From NCBI RefSeq assembly GCF_003946175.1, contig NZ_RHOK01000008.1:1-64000 (forward strand): a DNA stretch of 64,000 nucleotides, written 5' to 3'. This stretch comes from Lacticaseibacillus suibinensis. GTDB lineage: Bacteria; Bacillota; Bacilli; Lactobacillales; Lactobacillaceae. The position numbers and the translations under genes were made by a program. Of the stretch, positions 25,076 through 32,399 are shown piece by piece (positions within the stretch are counted from its first letter, which is position 1; every line of letters starts with the position of its first letter). The notes under the pieces are model-generated. The model was given only the letters and a program-made list of their open reading frames with translations, ran no database searches and was not told the DNA's origin.

Positions 25076-25220
25076 CGCACAGACCGTGCTATTACTGCTA
25101 GGCCTGATCTGTATCGTCACTGGTATCTGGTGGCTGTTCGGGTGTGGCGTTGGCATGGTAGCAATCGGCGCAGCCCTGATCTCCATCGCAGTCATCATCA
25201 ACTTCAACAAAGGGAGGTGA
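25041..25220 (+). CDS. Small two-helix membrane protein between TerL and portal (DUF1056-like)
   Basis: The 59-residue frame begins MTFIRAMTSAFNAQ, has two hydrophobic helices (about residues 16-34 and 37-54) and ends INFNKGR. A similar small membrane protein (DUF1056) sits between terminase and portal genes in many Lactobacillus phages; I assign it by position and shape. Its 3' end contains the AGGGAGGTGA ribosome binding site of the portal gene. Confidence 0.65.
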   Translation: MTFIRAMTSAFNAQTVLLLLGLICIVTGIWWLFGCGVGMVAIGAALISIAVIINFNKGR

Positions 25221-25224
25221 AACA

Positions 25225-26403
25225 ATGAGCTTTTTCACGAATGACACAACACAACCTCGCGATGACAACAGCGAACCGTTCCTAGATGCCCTTGTCAGCA
25301 TGACGAGCAACGACAGCGGCGTTTATGTGGGCGTTCATGCTTTGCGAAACTCGGACGTATTTACGGCGGTGCGCGTGATTGCCAGCGACCTCGCGACTAA
25401 CCCGATTGAATACAATGACAAGCGTATCAGCGGGTTACTCAACAAGGCCCCTAACAATCACATGACAGCATGGTCGTTCAAGTTTGCCCTAGTGGCCAAC
25501 ATGCTACTGAATGGTAATAGCTTCGCACGCGTTACTAAGAACCCTAGCGGACAAGTCACCGGCTTCGAGTTTGTTCCAAACAGCCAAATGGTGGTCAAGC
25601 AAGACGATACGACCAGCATTATCAGCTACACGTATACGCCCCAGAATGGTCGCTCACAGCGTTTAAGCGCCAGCGAGGTATTGCACTTCAAGTGCTTCAC
25701 GCAAGACGGATACAAGGGCCTATCGCCTCTTTACAGCTTACATGATGAAGTTCGGGTGCAACATGCGGGACACAAGCTACTCAAAGGCTTCTTCGATACC
25801 GGTGTCCAAGGGACTGGCCTACTCAAGGTGAACAAGTCCCAGCTCGATGCCAAGGCCAAGGAGAATATCCGATCAAAGTTTGAAGCTGCCAACAGTGGTG
25901 ATAATGCCCTCAAGACCATCATTCTCGACAATGATATGGACTACAAGCAACTCGAAGTTAATACTGACGTGCTGAATCTAGTCAATTCTAGCGATTGGAC
26001 AACGAAACAGATTGCCAAAGCGTTCGGCTTACCACTAGATCGATTAGGTATTGAGAGCGAGCACTCTAACGCCGTGCAATCAAACCTAGTCTATCTGCAA
26101 AACACGCTGGTGCAATACTTCACCTGCTTCACTAGTGAGATGGACGCCAAGCTGTCAACGGGTGACAACCGGTTTAGTTTCAACACTGACAAGCTGTTCA
26201 GTGCAGACCCATCAACGATGCAAGAACTAGCAGTTAAGGGGCTGCAAGGCGGACTGCTGACCACCAATGAAGCACGCGCTAAGTTAAACTTACCCCCAAT
26301 TCCCGGTGGTGATGAGATCATGGCCAGCCTGAACTATACGCCGCTAAGCAACCTTGTCACTTATCAAGATAAACAGAAAGGAAGTGCGTCAAATGAACAA
26401 TGA
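25225..26403 (+). CDS. Phage portal protein (HK97 family)
   Basis: The 392-residue protein has the usual portal pattern: SDVFTAVRVIASDLATNP near the start, MLLNGNSFARVTKN, VLHFKCFTQDGYKGLSPL and a C-terminal QIAKAFGLPLDRLG segment. It forms the dodecameric DNA port at one vertex. AGGGAGGTGA precedes the ATG. Its 3' end overlaps the start of the protease-capsid gene by 11 bp. Confidence 0.95.
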   Translation: MSFFTNDTTQPRDDNSEPFLDALVSMTSNDSGVYVGVHALRNSDVFTAVRVIASDLATNPIEYNDKRISGLLNKAPNNHMTAWSFKFALVANMLLNGNSFARVTKNPSGQVTGFEFVPNSQMVVKQDDTTSIISYTYTPQNGRSQRLSASEVLHFKCFTQDGYKGLSPLYSLHDEVRVQHAGHKLLKGFFDTGVQGTGLLKVNKSQLDAKAKENIRSKFEAANSGDNALKTIILDNDMDYKQLEVNTDVLNLVNSSDWTTKQIAKAFGLPLDRLGIESEHSNAVQSNLVYLQNTLVQYFTCFTSEMDAKLSTGDNRFSFNTDKLFSADPSTMQELAVKGLQGGLLTTNEARAKLNLPPIPGGDEIMASLNYTPLSNLVTYQDKQKGSASNEQ

Positions 26404-27946
26404 TGACGTAGAAAAGCGCCTGAACCCTGACGCTGATCTGACCGCCGCCGAACCTACCACAGCAGACGACAGTCAAGACCAAGACAATCCAGACACACAG
26501 CAACAGGACGACACCACAAGCGGGCCAAAGAAGCTCACCGGCTATGCCGTAGTTTTCAATAGCCCAAGTAAGGATCTCGGTGGTTTTAAAGAAGTCGTTG
26601 ATCCGCACGCATTCGACAATGTGGATCTATCAGACGTCTATATGGTATCTGATCACGATTTTAGCAAGGTCCTCGCCAGCACTAAAGCCGGCACCTTGAC
26701 CTTAAACGTGGACGATAAAGGCTTGCAGTTTGAAGCAACCTTACCCGATACGACCACAGCCAATGATGCTTATAACAACGTCCAAGCTGGTAATCTGTCA
26801 GCTATGAGTTTTACTTTCAATGCTGCGCCAGACGGTGACACGTTCACTAAGGACGACAGTGGCCAAGTGATTCGTACCATCACGCAAGTAAAGAGCCTGT
26901 TTGACGTCTCACTGGTAGCTATTCCAGCGTATGACGATACCAACGTCCAAGTGGACAAACGCAGCTACACCGAGTGGCTGAAAACTAATACTGAACAACC
27001 AGAAAAGGGAGATAAAACCATGACTGAAAAAACAATTATCGACAACAAAGAACACACCGATTCCCGCGCGTATGAAGATTACATCCGTAGCATGGGCGAA
27101 CAACGTGACGGCCTGACCACGACCACTGCCGGGGCTGTCGTTCCTAAAGAAGTCATCGAAGACGTCTGGAACCTCAAGGAATCCGACTATGACTTGGCTA
27201 AATACGTGACGGTAAAGCAAGTTGGTACCCCAGTCGGCACCTACCCAATTGCCCTCACCAACAACGGCGTACTGGCCACCAAGGAAGAACTCGCCGACGT
27301 GCCAGAGATCGGTGCAACCCTATTCCGTGGTGTTGACTATAAGGTTGCTACCCGTGCTGGCAAGATCTATCTGTCTAATGAACTGGTAGAAGACAGTGAA
27401 GTTGATATTGTTGCCGAGGTTAAGAATCAACTCAAGAAGCTGGTACAAAACACGGACAATAGCAACATTATCAGCGTTCTGACTGGCAAGACGGGCACCA
27501 ACGATAACTTCAAGCACATCACCGGTACCGGCTTAGACGACATCAAGCAGACGTTCAACATCGAACTGGACCCGGCGCTGTCCCTGTCTGTGATCGTTAA
27601 TCAGGACGCCTACAACTACCTTGACACCCTCAAGGACAGCGAAGGTCGCTACCTGCTTCAACCCTCTATCACGGCACCATCTGGCAAGCAGCTGTTCGGT
27701 GCACCGGTGATCGTGATTGCTAACAAAGTATTGCCGACTGATAAGGCGGGCACCTATCGGATCATCATCGGAGACTTTTCTCAAGCAATTTTCTTAGCCC
27801 AGAAGAACGAGGTCAACACCCAGTGGGAACGGTTCGACAGCTACAGCCAAGGGCTGGCCGTGGTCATTCGCAACGACTATGAAGTGGTTGATCCAGACGC
27901 TGCTCGAATTGTTGACATCACACCGGTAACCAAGCCAGCAGCTTAA
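26393..27946 (+). CDS. Fused prohead protease and HK97-type major capsid protein
   Basis: The 517-residue protein joins two parts that are usually separate genes. Residues about 45-200 are a U35 prohead protease, with the catalytic His in SDHDFSKVLAS and Ser in LSAMSFTF. From about residue 225 it is an HK97-fold capsid protein (GAVVPKEVIEDVW, then FRGVDYKVATRAGKIYLSNEL and IVIRNDYEVVDPDA). AAAGGAAG precedes the ATG. A strong internal ribosome binding site before an in-frame ATG at 27020 would make a free capsid protein of 308 residues. No separate capsid gene exists in the island. Confidence 0.92.
   Translation: MNNDDVEKRLNPDADLTAAEPTTADDSQDQDNPDTQQQDDTTSGPKKLTGYAVVFNSPSKDLGGFKEVVDPHAFDNVDLSDVYMVSDHDFSKVLASTKAGTLTLNVDDKGLQFEATLPDTTTANDAYNNVQAGNLSAMSFTFNAAPDGDTFTKDDSGQVIRTITQVKSLFDVSLVAIPAYDDTNVQVDKRSYTEWLKTNTEQPEKGDKTMTEKTIIDNKEHTDSRAYEDYIRSMGEQRDGLTTTTAGAVVPKEVIEDVWNLKESDYDLAKYVTVKQVGTPVGTYPIALTNNGVLATKEELADVPEIGATLFRGVDYKVATRAGKIYLSNELVEDSEVDIVAEVKNQLKKLVQNTDNSNIISVLTGKTGTNDNFKHITGTGLDDIKQTFNIELDPALSLSVIVNQDAYNYLDTLKDSEGRYLLQPSITAPSGKQLFGAPVIVIANKVLPTDKAGTYRIIIGDFSQAIFLAQKNEVNTQWERFDSYSQGLAVVIRNDYEVVDPDAARIVDITPVTKPAA
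27003..27022 (+). promoter_or_regulatory. Internal ribosome binding site and start for free capsid protein
   Basis: AAAAGGGAG lies 8 nt before ATG 27020, which is in frame with the long gene and begins MTEKTIIDNKE. The position is exactly the protease-capsid junction, so initiation here would produce capsid subunits without a protease arm. Confidence 0.6.
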
Positions 27947-27957
27947 TGAAACAGTCT

Positions 27958-27988
27958 GGGGTGTACCTTGGGGTACGCCCTATTTTTA
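27958..27988 (+). terminator. Weak terminator or attenuator after the capsid gene
   Basis: GGGTGTACC pairs with GGTACGCCC (one G-U) over a short loop, followed by TATTTTTATA. It could lower expression of the connector relative to capsid. Confidence 0.55.
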
Positions 27989-28004
27989 TATAGGAGATGA
28001 GCAC

Positions 28005-28298
28005 ATGACTGTCACTACTGATGTCATTAAAAATAGCCTGCGTGTGCAGACTGATACTGACGACACACTCATTCAAAACTACATTACAGCCGCTCAAGAC
28101 TACGTCCACAATGCGGTAGACAGCACCGCAGACATTGCCAAGATGGAAAAATACTCACAGTTCGACGTCGCCGTGGCGATGATGACCGAATTCTGGTATC
28201 AAAACCGGGGTGAGGTCAGTACAGCTAGTCAAGAACCACCCTATTCAGTGGTCAGCATGATCCAGCAGCTACGTGGCTTGTTCGCAGCAGACGTATAG
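28005..28298 (+). CDS. Head-tail connector protein (gp6-like)
   Basis: The 97-residue helical protein matches the HK97 gp6/YqbG-like connector by pattern: IKNSLRVQTDTDDTLIQNYITAAQDYVHNAV at the start and FDVAVAMMTEFWYQNRG after it. It would form the ring below the portal. ATAGGAGATGAGC precedes the ATG. It is the last structural gene; no tail gene follows. Confidence 0.88.
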   Translation: MTVTTDVIKNSLRVQTDTDDTLIQNYITAAQDYVHNAVDSTADIAKMEKYSQFDVAVAMMTEFWYQNRGEVSTASQEPPYSVVSMIQQLRGLFAADV

Positions 28299-28318
28299 TA
28301 TCGATAACCAATAGATTA

Positions 28319-28577
28319 TGATATAATTAAGACAGTCCTAGGCGATAAGCGGGTAGATCCGTTTTAACCGACGCACGGCATAGCTAACCGGTGGCGCATT
28401 TTATAGACCAGGTTACTTTTTGCCTCGCTGAAATCCAGGCAGTACAGTATCATCATTACACTAACCTCTTTGGTCATAAAAATAGCCAGTTTCTTGTTTA
28501 GCAGATCGTTCTGCTTGGGAAACTGATTACATGACTTGTCGTTTTCATCTAGCGGGCAGAGATGCCCGTTTTTTTGT
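28319..28577 (+). ncRNA. Candidate untranslated island transcript
   Basis: An extended -10 (TGATATAAT, 28319-28327) just after the connector gene is followed by about 225 bp with no convincing reading frame and then a clean terminator: CGGGCA / TGCCCG with T7 (28553-28575). The body contains paired segments such as AACC / GGTT and GCCT / AGGC. It may be a small RNA or a 3' leader. The rest of the 412-bp gap to 28710 holds only the terminator of the minus-strand cargo genes. Confidence 0.4.
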
Positions 28578-28672
28578 GCTGACAGACGCGTTCTGACACA
28601 ATTTCAACGACTGTTCCTTGAGGCACGGTCGTGGCTGCACTAGACAACGAATATCAGAACCAGTTACTGGCA

Positions 28673-28699
28673 CAAAAATAGCCGTCCATGATGGACGGC
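28673..28699 (-). terminator. Terminator of the island cargo genes
   Basis: GCCGTCCAT / ATGGACGGC is a perfect 9-bp stem followed on the minus strand by TATTTTTGTG. It ends transcription of 28711-28851 and the genes upstream of it. Confidence 0.8.
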
Positions 28700-28710
28700 C
28701 AGAACACCTA

Positions 28711-28851
28711 TCAATCGTGAATCGAATCTTGCAATTTATCTCCAGCCTTGTCGATCCCCTTAGCTGCCCAAATTGTACCAGCTACCAAGACACCACCAAC
28801 AAGAAAAGTGCTTGCTACCATGAACTTAAAAACCGATTTTAATGCGTCCAT
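28711..28851 (-). CDS. Small single-helix membrane protein, island cargo
   Basis: The 46-residue frame begins MDALKSVFKFMVASTFLVGG, has one hydrophobic helix (about residues 10-30) and ends in an amphipathic segment, GIDKAGDKLQDSIHD. GGGAGGTCGGACT precedes the ATG. It lies 14 bp downstream of the GlsB-like gene on the same strand, so both are probably read together. The tail resembles the small stress-induced proteins found next to such genes, but I cannot name it. Confidence 0.7.
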   Translation of the reverse strand: MDALKSVFKFMVASTFLVGGVLVAGTIWAAKGIDKAGDKLQDSIHD

Positions 28852-28865
28852 AGTCCGACCTCCCG

Positions 28866-29114
28866 TCAGTCTTTAGATCTGCCAACAAAGAAAGATACAA
28901 CAGCGACAATAATAACTGCTCCGACTATCGATGGAATTATGGCCATTCCGGCCAACTGAGGACCCCAGTGCCCAAGGAGTGCTTCCCCTAAAGAGGAACC
29001 AACAAGGCCAGCAACAATATTTGCAATCCAGCCCATAGACTTGCCCTTGCTTGTAATCGCACCTGCAATAGCGCCGATTATTGCGCCAACAATTAGTGAC
29101 CAAATGAAGTGCAT
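28866..29114 (-). CDS. GlsB/YeaQ/YmgE family stress membrane protein, island cargo
   Basis: The 82-residue protein with three glycine-rich hydrophobic helices matches the transglycosylase-associated protein family: LIVGAIIGAIAGAIT at the start, GWIANIVAGLVGSSLGE in the middle and IIPSIVGAVIIVAVVSFFVG at the end. Family members rise under envelope and bile stress; their biochemical role is unknown. TAGGAGGGA precedes the ATG. It is cargo of the island, not part of the phage module. Confidence 0.88.
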   Translation of the reverse strand: MHFIWSLIVGAIIGAIAGAITSKGKSMGWIANIVAGLVGSSLGEALLGHWGPQLAGMAIIPSIVGAVIIVAVVSFFVGRSKD

Positions 29115-29222
29115 ATAAATCCCTCCTATAAAAGATAGACTATGTTACTAATTATAAGTGTACAGGTTCAATGAAAAAAACAAAAGAAAAAAACCTCAGC
29201 CGCATCAGACCAGCCGCCCGGA

Positions 29223-29591
29223 CTAATGCTGTTCACGTAACAAGTCGCGAATTTGAGTGAGCAAAAGTTCCTCTTTTGACACAACAGGCAAATCGGACTT
29301 CTTTGGTGGCATAATTTTGTTTACCGCCTTGACGATAAGAAAGACAACAAAAGCAGTGATCAAGAAGTTAATGACGTCATTAAGAAAACTGCCATACGTA
29401 AATTTTGCGTTCAGAATTGTGAAATACAGCTTGCTTAAATCAGCCTTGCCTACAAACATAGAAATAATTGGGTTGATCAAGTTTTTGGTAAGGGAAGTAA
29501 CAACCGCGGTGAACGCGCCGCCAATAATGACGCCGACAGCAAGATCTAGAACATTGCCACGCATAATGAAATCTCTAAATTCTTTAATCAT
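29223..29591 (-). CDS. mscL: Large-conductance mechanosensitive channel
   Basis: The 122-residue MscL has the N-terminal amphipathic helix and first membrane helix ([30 protein letters not shown]), a second helix ([18 protein letters not shown]) and a charged C-terminal bundle ([12 protein letters not shown]). It opens under membrane tension to release solutes. The ATG at 29591 follows GGAGG by 8 nt. It lies inside the island and reads toward the GlsB gene after a 108-bp gap. An extended -10 (TGCTATACT) lies upstream. Chromosomal mscL may exist elsewhere. Confidence 0.95.
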   Translation of the reverse strand: MIKEFRDFIMRGNVLDLAVGVIIGGAFTAVVTSLTKNLINPIISMFVGKADLSKLYFTILNAKFTYGSFLNDVINFLITAFVVFLIVKAVNKIMPPKKSDLPVVSKEELLLTQIRDLLREQH

Positions 29592-29655
29592 TTTGAATGC
29601 CTCCAAATTTTATGTTACGAAAAAAAGTATAGCAGAGTTCAGGCTTTCTGAAAAT

Positions 29656-29683
29656 TAAAAAAGCCACCTCATAAAGAGGTGGC
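29656..29683 (-). terminator. Island-borne terminator for tRNA-Ala(CGC)
   Basis: GCCACCTC / GAGGTGGC with a 5-nt loop is followed on the minus strand by TTTTTTAATTTT. It lies about 150 bp beyond the tRNA 3' end and upstream of mscL. It probably replaces the tRNA terminator left behind at 15408-15450. Confidence 0.7.
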
Positions 29684-29709
29684 CACCGCCTACCTAGCAG
29701 AGAATGTCC

Positions 29710-29733
29710 GGGGCATTCCTTGGGGCATTCTTT
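29710..29733. repeat. Right arm-type integrase site repeats
   Basis: GGGGCATTCC-TTG-GGGCATTCTTT, one mismatch to the block at 15541-15564. A partial inverted copy (AGAATGTCC, 29701-29709) precedes it. It lies about 100 bp inside the right att core. Confidence 0.6.
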
Positions 29734-29831
29734 TTTTGAAAAGTAACGCTAATCAGTGAACATCGTTAGTCCGGAAGCGTTGCTATAAAGCCTAATTTGA
29801 CAACGTTTGACAGCTAATGATAACTATAATC

Positions 29832-29904
29832 TGGATCCGAAGAGATTCGAACTCTCGACCTCTGCCATGCGAAGGCAGCGCTCTCCCAGCTGAGCTACGG
29901 ACCC
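29832..29904 (-). tRNA. tRNA-Ala (anticodon CGC), integration target
   Basis: The minus-strand cloverleaf has acceptor GGGTCCG / CGGATCC with discriminator A, D-stem GCTC / GAGC, anticodon stem CTGCC / GGCAG around TTCGCAT (anticodon CGC) and T-arm GAGAG-TTCGAAT-CTCTT. Its 3' end (29832-29844) is the right att core, and the gene is intact because the island restores the same bases. CCA is not encoded. Confidence 0.93.
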
Positions 29905-30068
29905 AAAACACAATTAACATTGTAGCATAGAACCGCATCGTGTAAAGCAAAATTCCGCCTCCCTCGCGCGGCTAATCGCGCCCAAGCAAAAAGGCCGCGG
30001 GCAAGCGACCTTTTGCTTGGTCACGCGATGGGTAGGCGCGTGACGATTTCTACTTTGGAGGAGTAAAA

Positions 30069-30125
30069 ATGAAAAATAGGGTTGGGGTAGAAATGGCATT
30101 GCTCATTTCTATGTTCTTATCATAA
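30069..30125 (+). CDS. Tiny hydrophobic ORF (18 aa) with strong RBS and structured leader
   Basis: The frame MKNRVGVEMALLISMFLS follows TTTGGAGGAGTAAAA. Two perfect hairpins lie just upstream: CCAAGCAAAA / TTTTGCTTGG (29982-30020) and TCACGCG / CGCGTGA (30021-30043). The start region is nearly identical to the minus-strand locus at 3139-3195. The sequence looks like the front of the holin-like small toxins of lactobacilli (one short hydrophobic helix), stopped early. Toxin function is speculation. The rest of the 29905-30181 gap holds no other gene. Confidence 0.4.
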   Translation: MKNRVGVEMALLISMFLS

Positions 30126-30181
30126 CGATAAGTTGTGAAGAAATTGTGAATTTTTAGGATTTAATTTATGAATTGCATAAG

Positions 30182-31342
30182 TTATCCATGTAAACGAGCA
30201 GCTCGCCAGCTGAAGATCCCAATCGAAGCAAACAGGATCAGCGCCAGCATCAAGAACAAGGGATGGTAGCCGATGGCCTCGATCACCAAGGCCCCAATGA
30301 GTGGACCCACCGCGCGCCCCGCCGAGGCAAACATCTGCACATAGCCTTGGAATCGGCCTTTCTCGGCGGCCTCAGTATACATATCCACGTAAGTCGACAC
30401 AGAAGGCAACGCGAGGATTTCACCCAAGGTCAAAACGCCCATCGCGAGCATGAATAGCCAGTAGGATTTGGCCCCAATCAAAATCAGAAAGGCACAACCG
30501 AACAAGGTGAAGCCCACGCCTAGGCGCAAGCGAATATGCTTGGTCAGCCAGTCGTCAAAAGCGGTTAAAATCGGCTGACCCAGGACAATCAGCACGGCAT
30601 TGAAGGTCCAAAGGAAGGAATAATCCCGCACCTTCATCCCCAAACCGAGCATGAAAGTCGAAATGTTGCTTTGCCATTGCTCATACGCCACCCAGGTTAA
30701 AAACAGCGTGATCAGCAGCAAAATGATTGGCACCTGATGCGGATTATCTCGTCGCGCACCGGCAGCTTTGACTTGCTTTTCGATTTTGCGCGACGGCACA
30801 TTGAAATGAAGGAGGGCGACAATGAAGAATAACGTGAACAACGCAAAAGCCAAGGCGAAGATGTAACTAATCCCCAGGGGTAAGACATACCCGACAATCA
30901 AAGTGCCGATGACCAGCCCGAGGTTGGACATGAAGTACAAGACATTGAACACATAACTCGAGCGGCGGCTGGTGGACAAGGTCGCATAAGAATTCAGCGC
31001 GGTGTTCACCATGCCACTCCCAAAGCCCATGATCACGAGATACAGTGGATAGGCTGGCCAGCCATGCCACATAATCAGCGCGCCCGCCGTGAGGACATCC
31101 AAGGCAATCCCGGTCAAAATCGTGCGGTAAGGCGACCAGCGATCAAACAGCCGCCCGCCGACCACATTACCAATCATCATGGCCACGGAATTAAAAAACA
31201 ACACGATGCCCGACGTGGTTAAAGGTTCGCCGAGATATTCGTGCATGTAAATCGTCGTCAGCGGCCAAATGAAGCTGATTCCAGTATTGGTAATCAGCGA
31301 TCCTAAAAACAGCCACTTTAACGTTAATTCCTTGCGTGCCAT
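30182..31342 (-). CDS. MFS transporter (drug efflux type)
   Basis: The 386-residue transporter has about 12 hydrophobic segments and the loop 2-3 motif GGRLFDRWSPYRT near residues 62-74. The second half carries the PSVSTYVDMYTEAAEKGRFQGYVQM segment of DHA1/YfcA-like permeases. The ATG at 31342 follows GGGGGAGAG. It is monocistronic, with no strong terminator. Substrate unknown. Confidence 0.85.
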   Translation of the reverse strand: MARKELTLKWLFLGSLITNTGISFIWPLTTIYMHEYLGEPLTTSGIVLFFNSVAMMIGNVVGGRLFDRWSPYRTILTGIALDVLTAGALIMWHGWPAYPLYLVIMGFGSGMVNTALNSYATLSTSRRSSYVFNVLYFMSNLGLVIGTLIVGYVLPLGISYIFALAFALFTLFFIVALLHFNVPSRKIEKQVKAAGARRDNPHQVPIILLLITLFLTWVAYEQWQSNISTFMLGLGMKVRDYSFLWTFNAVLIVLGQPILTAFDDWLTKHIRLRLGVGFTLFGCAFLILIGAKSYWLFMLAMGVLTLGEILALPSVSTYVDMYTEAAEKGRFQGYVQMFASAGRAVGPLIGALVIEAIGYHPLFLMLALILFASIGIFSWRAARLHG

Positions 31343-31559
31343 CAACACTCTCCCCCTCAATCAACGTCTAGCTTGCGCAGTTAACACCTCATTCTAGCGA
31401 AAAAGCCCACCCCTGTCTGCGAAAATGGGCAGTTTCTCATTTTACTAAATTGAAAATATTACAGAGAGTTATTCCTTGAGAAATAGTTGCGAGCGGTTCC
31501 GAAACCCATGCGGTTGCGGTAAACTGAAGGTATCAGCTAAGAATGCGAGAGGAATCGAT

Positions 31560-32399
31560 ATGACAGTAGAAACCAGTCTTAATTATCAAACAACCTTTTT
31601 CAAAAATTTCGCCGCTGCTTGGGCCGACCGTTCAAGTTATCGTTTATATCAAGGCATTGATAACACCGCCGAGAATTTGCGGTTAGCGTTATCCGAAACC
31701 CCGGGGTACATTTTGGCTTACGACAAGCAAGCGGAACGTGAGCTGCACGACTACCTGCGTCAGGATTTCATTGGCTTCCTGCGCGAACACGTGCCATTCT
31801 TTGAAGTCAGCGACCAAGGCGAGGTCTTCTTTGGCGATTGGTATCACCGCCGCCAATTCGGGACCATCGATGTCTTTGCGCGCACCATCGTTCAGCGCAC
31901 GGACAGTGAAGTGGCCATCATGCCGCAATTGGAAGCCTTCGCCCAGGATGAAAGCAACTATCTCGACAACCAAGTCGAAGCCATGCGCAAAGCGACCTAC
32001 CAAGAAGTCGACCGGCTCCATCAGCAGCTAGAAAACGCGGAAGCGGAAGCGGTCACTGCACCCAAAGCCAATCCTGATTCTGGCAGTTCTCGGGTCCGCG
32101 GCTTTTTGAAGAGCTTCGTGGACCCTGATGCGGACCAGCCCGCTCAACCGAGCCGGAAAGCCCCAACCACTGACCAGGTGCAATTGAAGGCTCGGTTCGA
32201 TGCAGCCAAAGCCACTGCTGATGAAACCTTCGACACGCAAAAACGGCAGCTCCAAGTTTCCGCTGCCATCACCCGGTACGAATACCAAGCCGTCACCACC
32301 ACCTTCAGCTCGCTTGAACAGTTCAAGAATATCCTGGCGAACTTACCAAAGGACTTCATGCGCGCCTTGGAGCTAAAGGAGGAGCAAACGAATGCTTAA
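31560..32399 (+). CDS. Hypothetical protein with central coiled coil
   Basis: The 279-residue soluble protein has an N-terminal globular region (about 1-115), a helical coiled-coil-like segment (about 125-165, rich in Glu, Gln and Ala), a proline-rich linker (about 170-205) and a second helical segment. I do not recognise a family. AGAGGAATCG precedes the ATG. It overlaps the next gene by 8 bp, so the two are translationally coupled and probably work together. Confidence 0.75.
   Translation: MTVETSLNYQTTFFKNFAAAWADRSSYRLYQGIDNTAENLRLALSETPGYILAYDKQAERELHDYLRQDFIGFLREHVPFFEVSDQGEVFFGDWYHRRQFGTIDVFARTIVQRTDSEVAIMPQLEAFAQDESNYLDNQVEAMRKATYQEVDRLHQQLENAEAEAVTAPKANPDSGSSRVRGFLKSFVDPDADQPAQPSRKAPTTDQVQLKARFDAAKATADETFDTQKRQLQVSAAITRYEYQAVTTTFSSLEQFKNILANLPKDFMRALELKEEQTNA

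Larger units (their letters stand above)
15456..29844. mobile_element. Capsid-forming PICI-like chromosomal island (14.4 kb)
   Basis: The element is bounded by 13-bp direct repeats of the 3' end of tRNA-Ala(CGC). It holds, in order, integrase and repressor (minus), excisionase, small genes, primase-polymerase, helicase, an iteron origin, head closure, HNH, TerS, TerL, portal, protease-capsid and connector (plus), then cargo genes on the minus strand. There is no tail, tape measure, holin or endolysin gene, so it is not a complete prophage. Capsid-forming PICIs are known to combine PICI regulation and replication with their own head and packaging genes and to take tails from a helper phage. 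The match is by gene content; mobilisation is untested. Confidence 0.8.

Noticed and set aside
28618-28842. 74-residue plus-strand frame in the island cargo region
   Set aside because: It overlaps a terminator and the better supported minus-strand 46-residue gene.
15456-29844. Complete prophage
   Set aside because: There are no tail, tape measure, holin or endolysin genes between attL and attR, and the replication genes are PICI-like.
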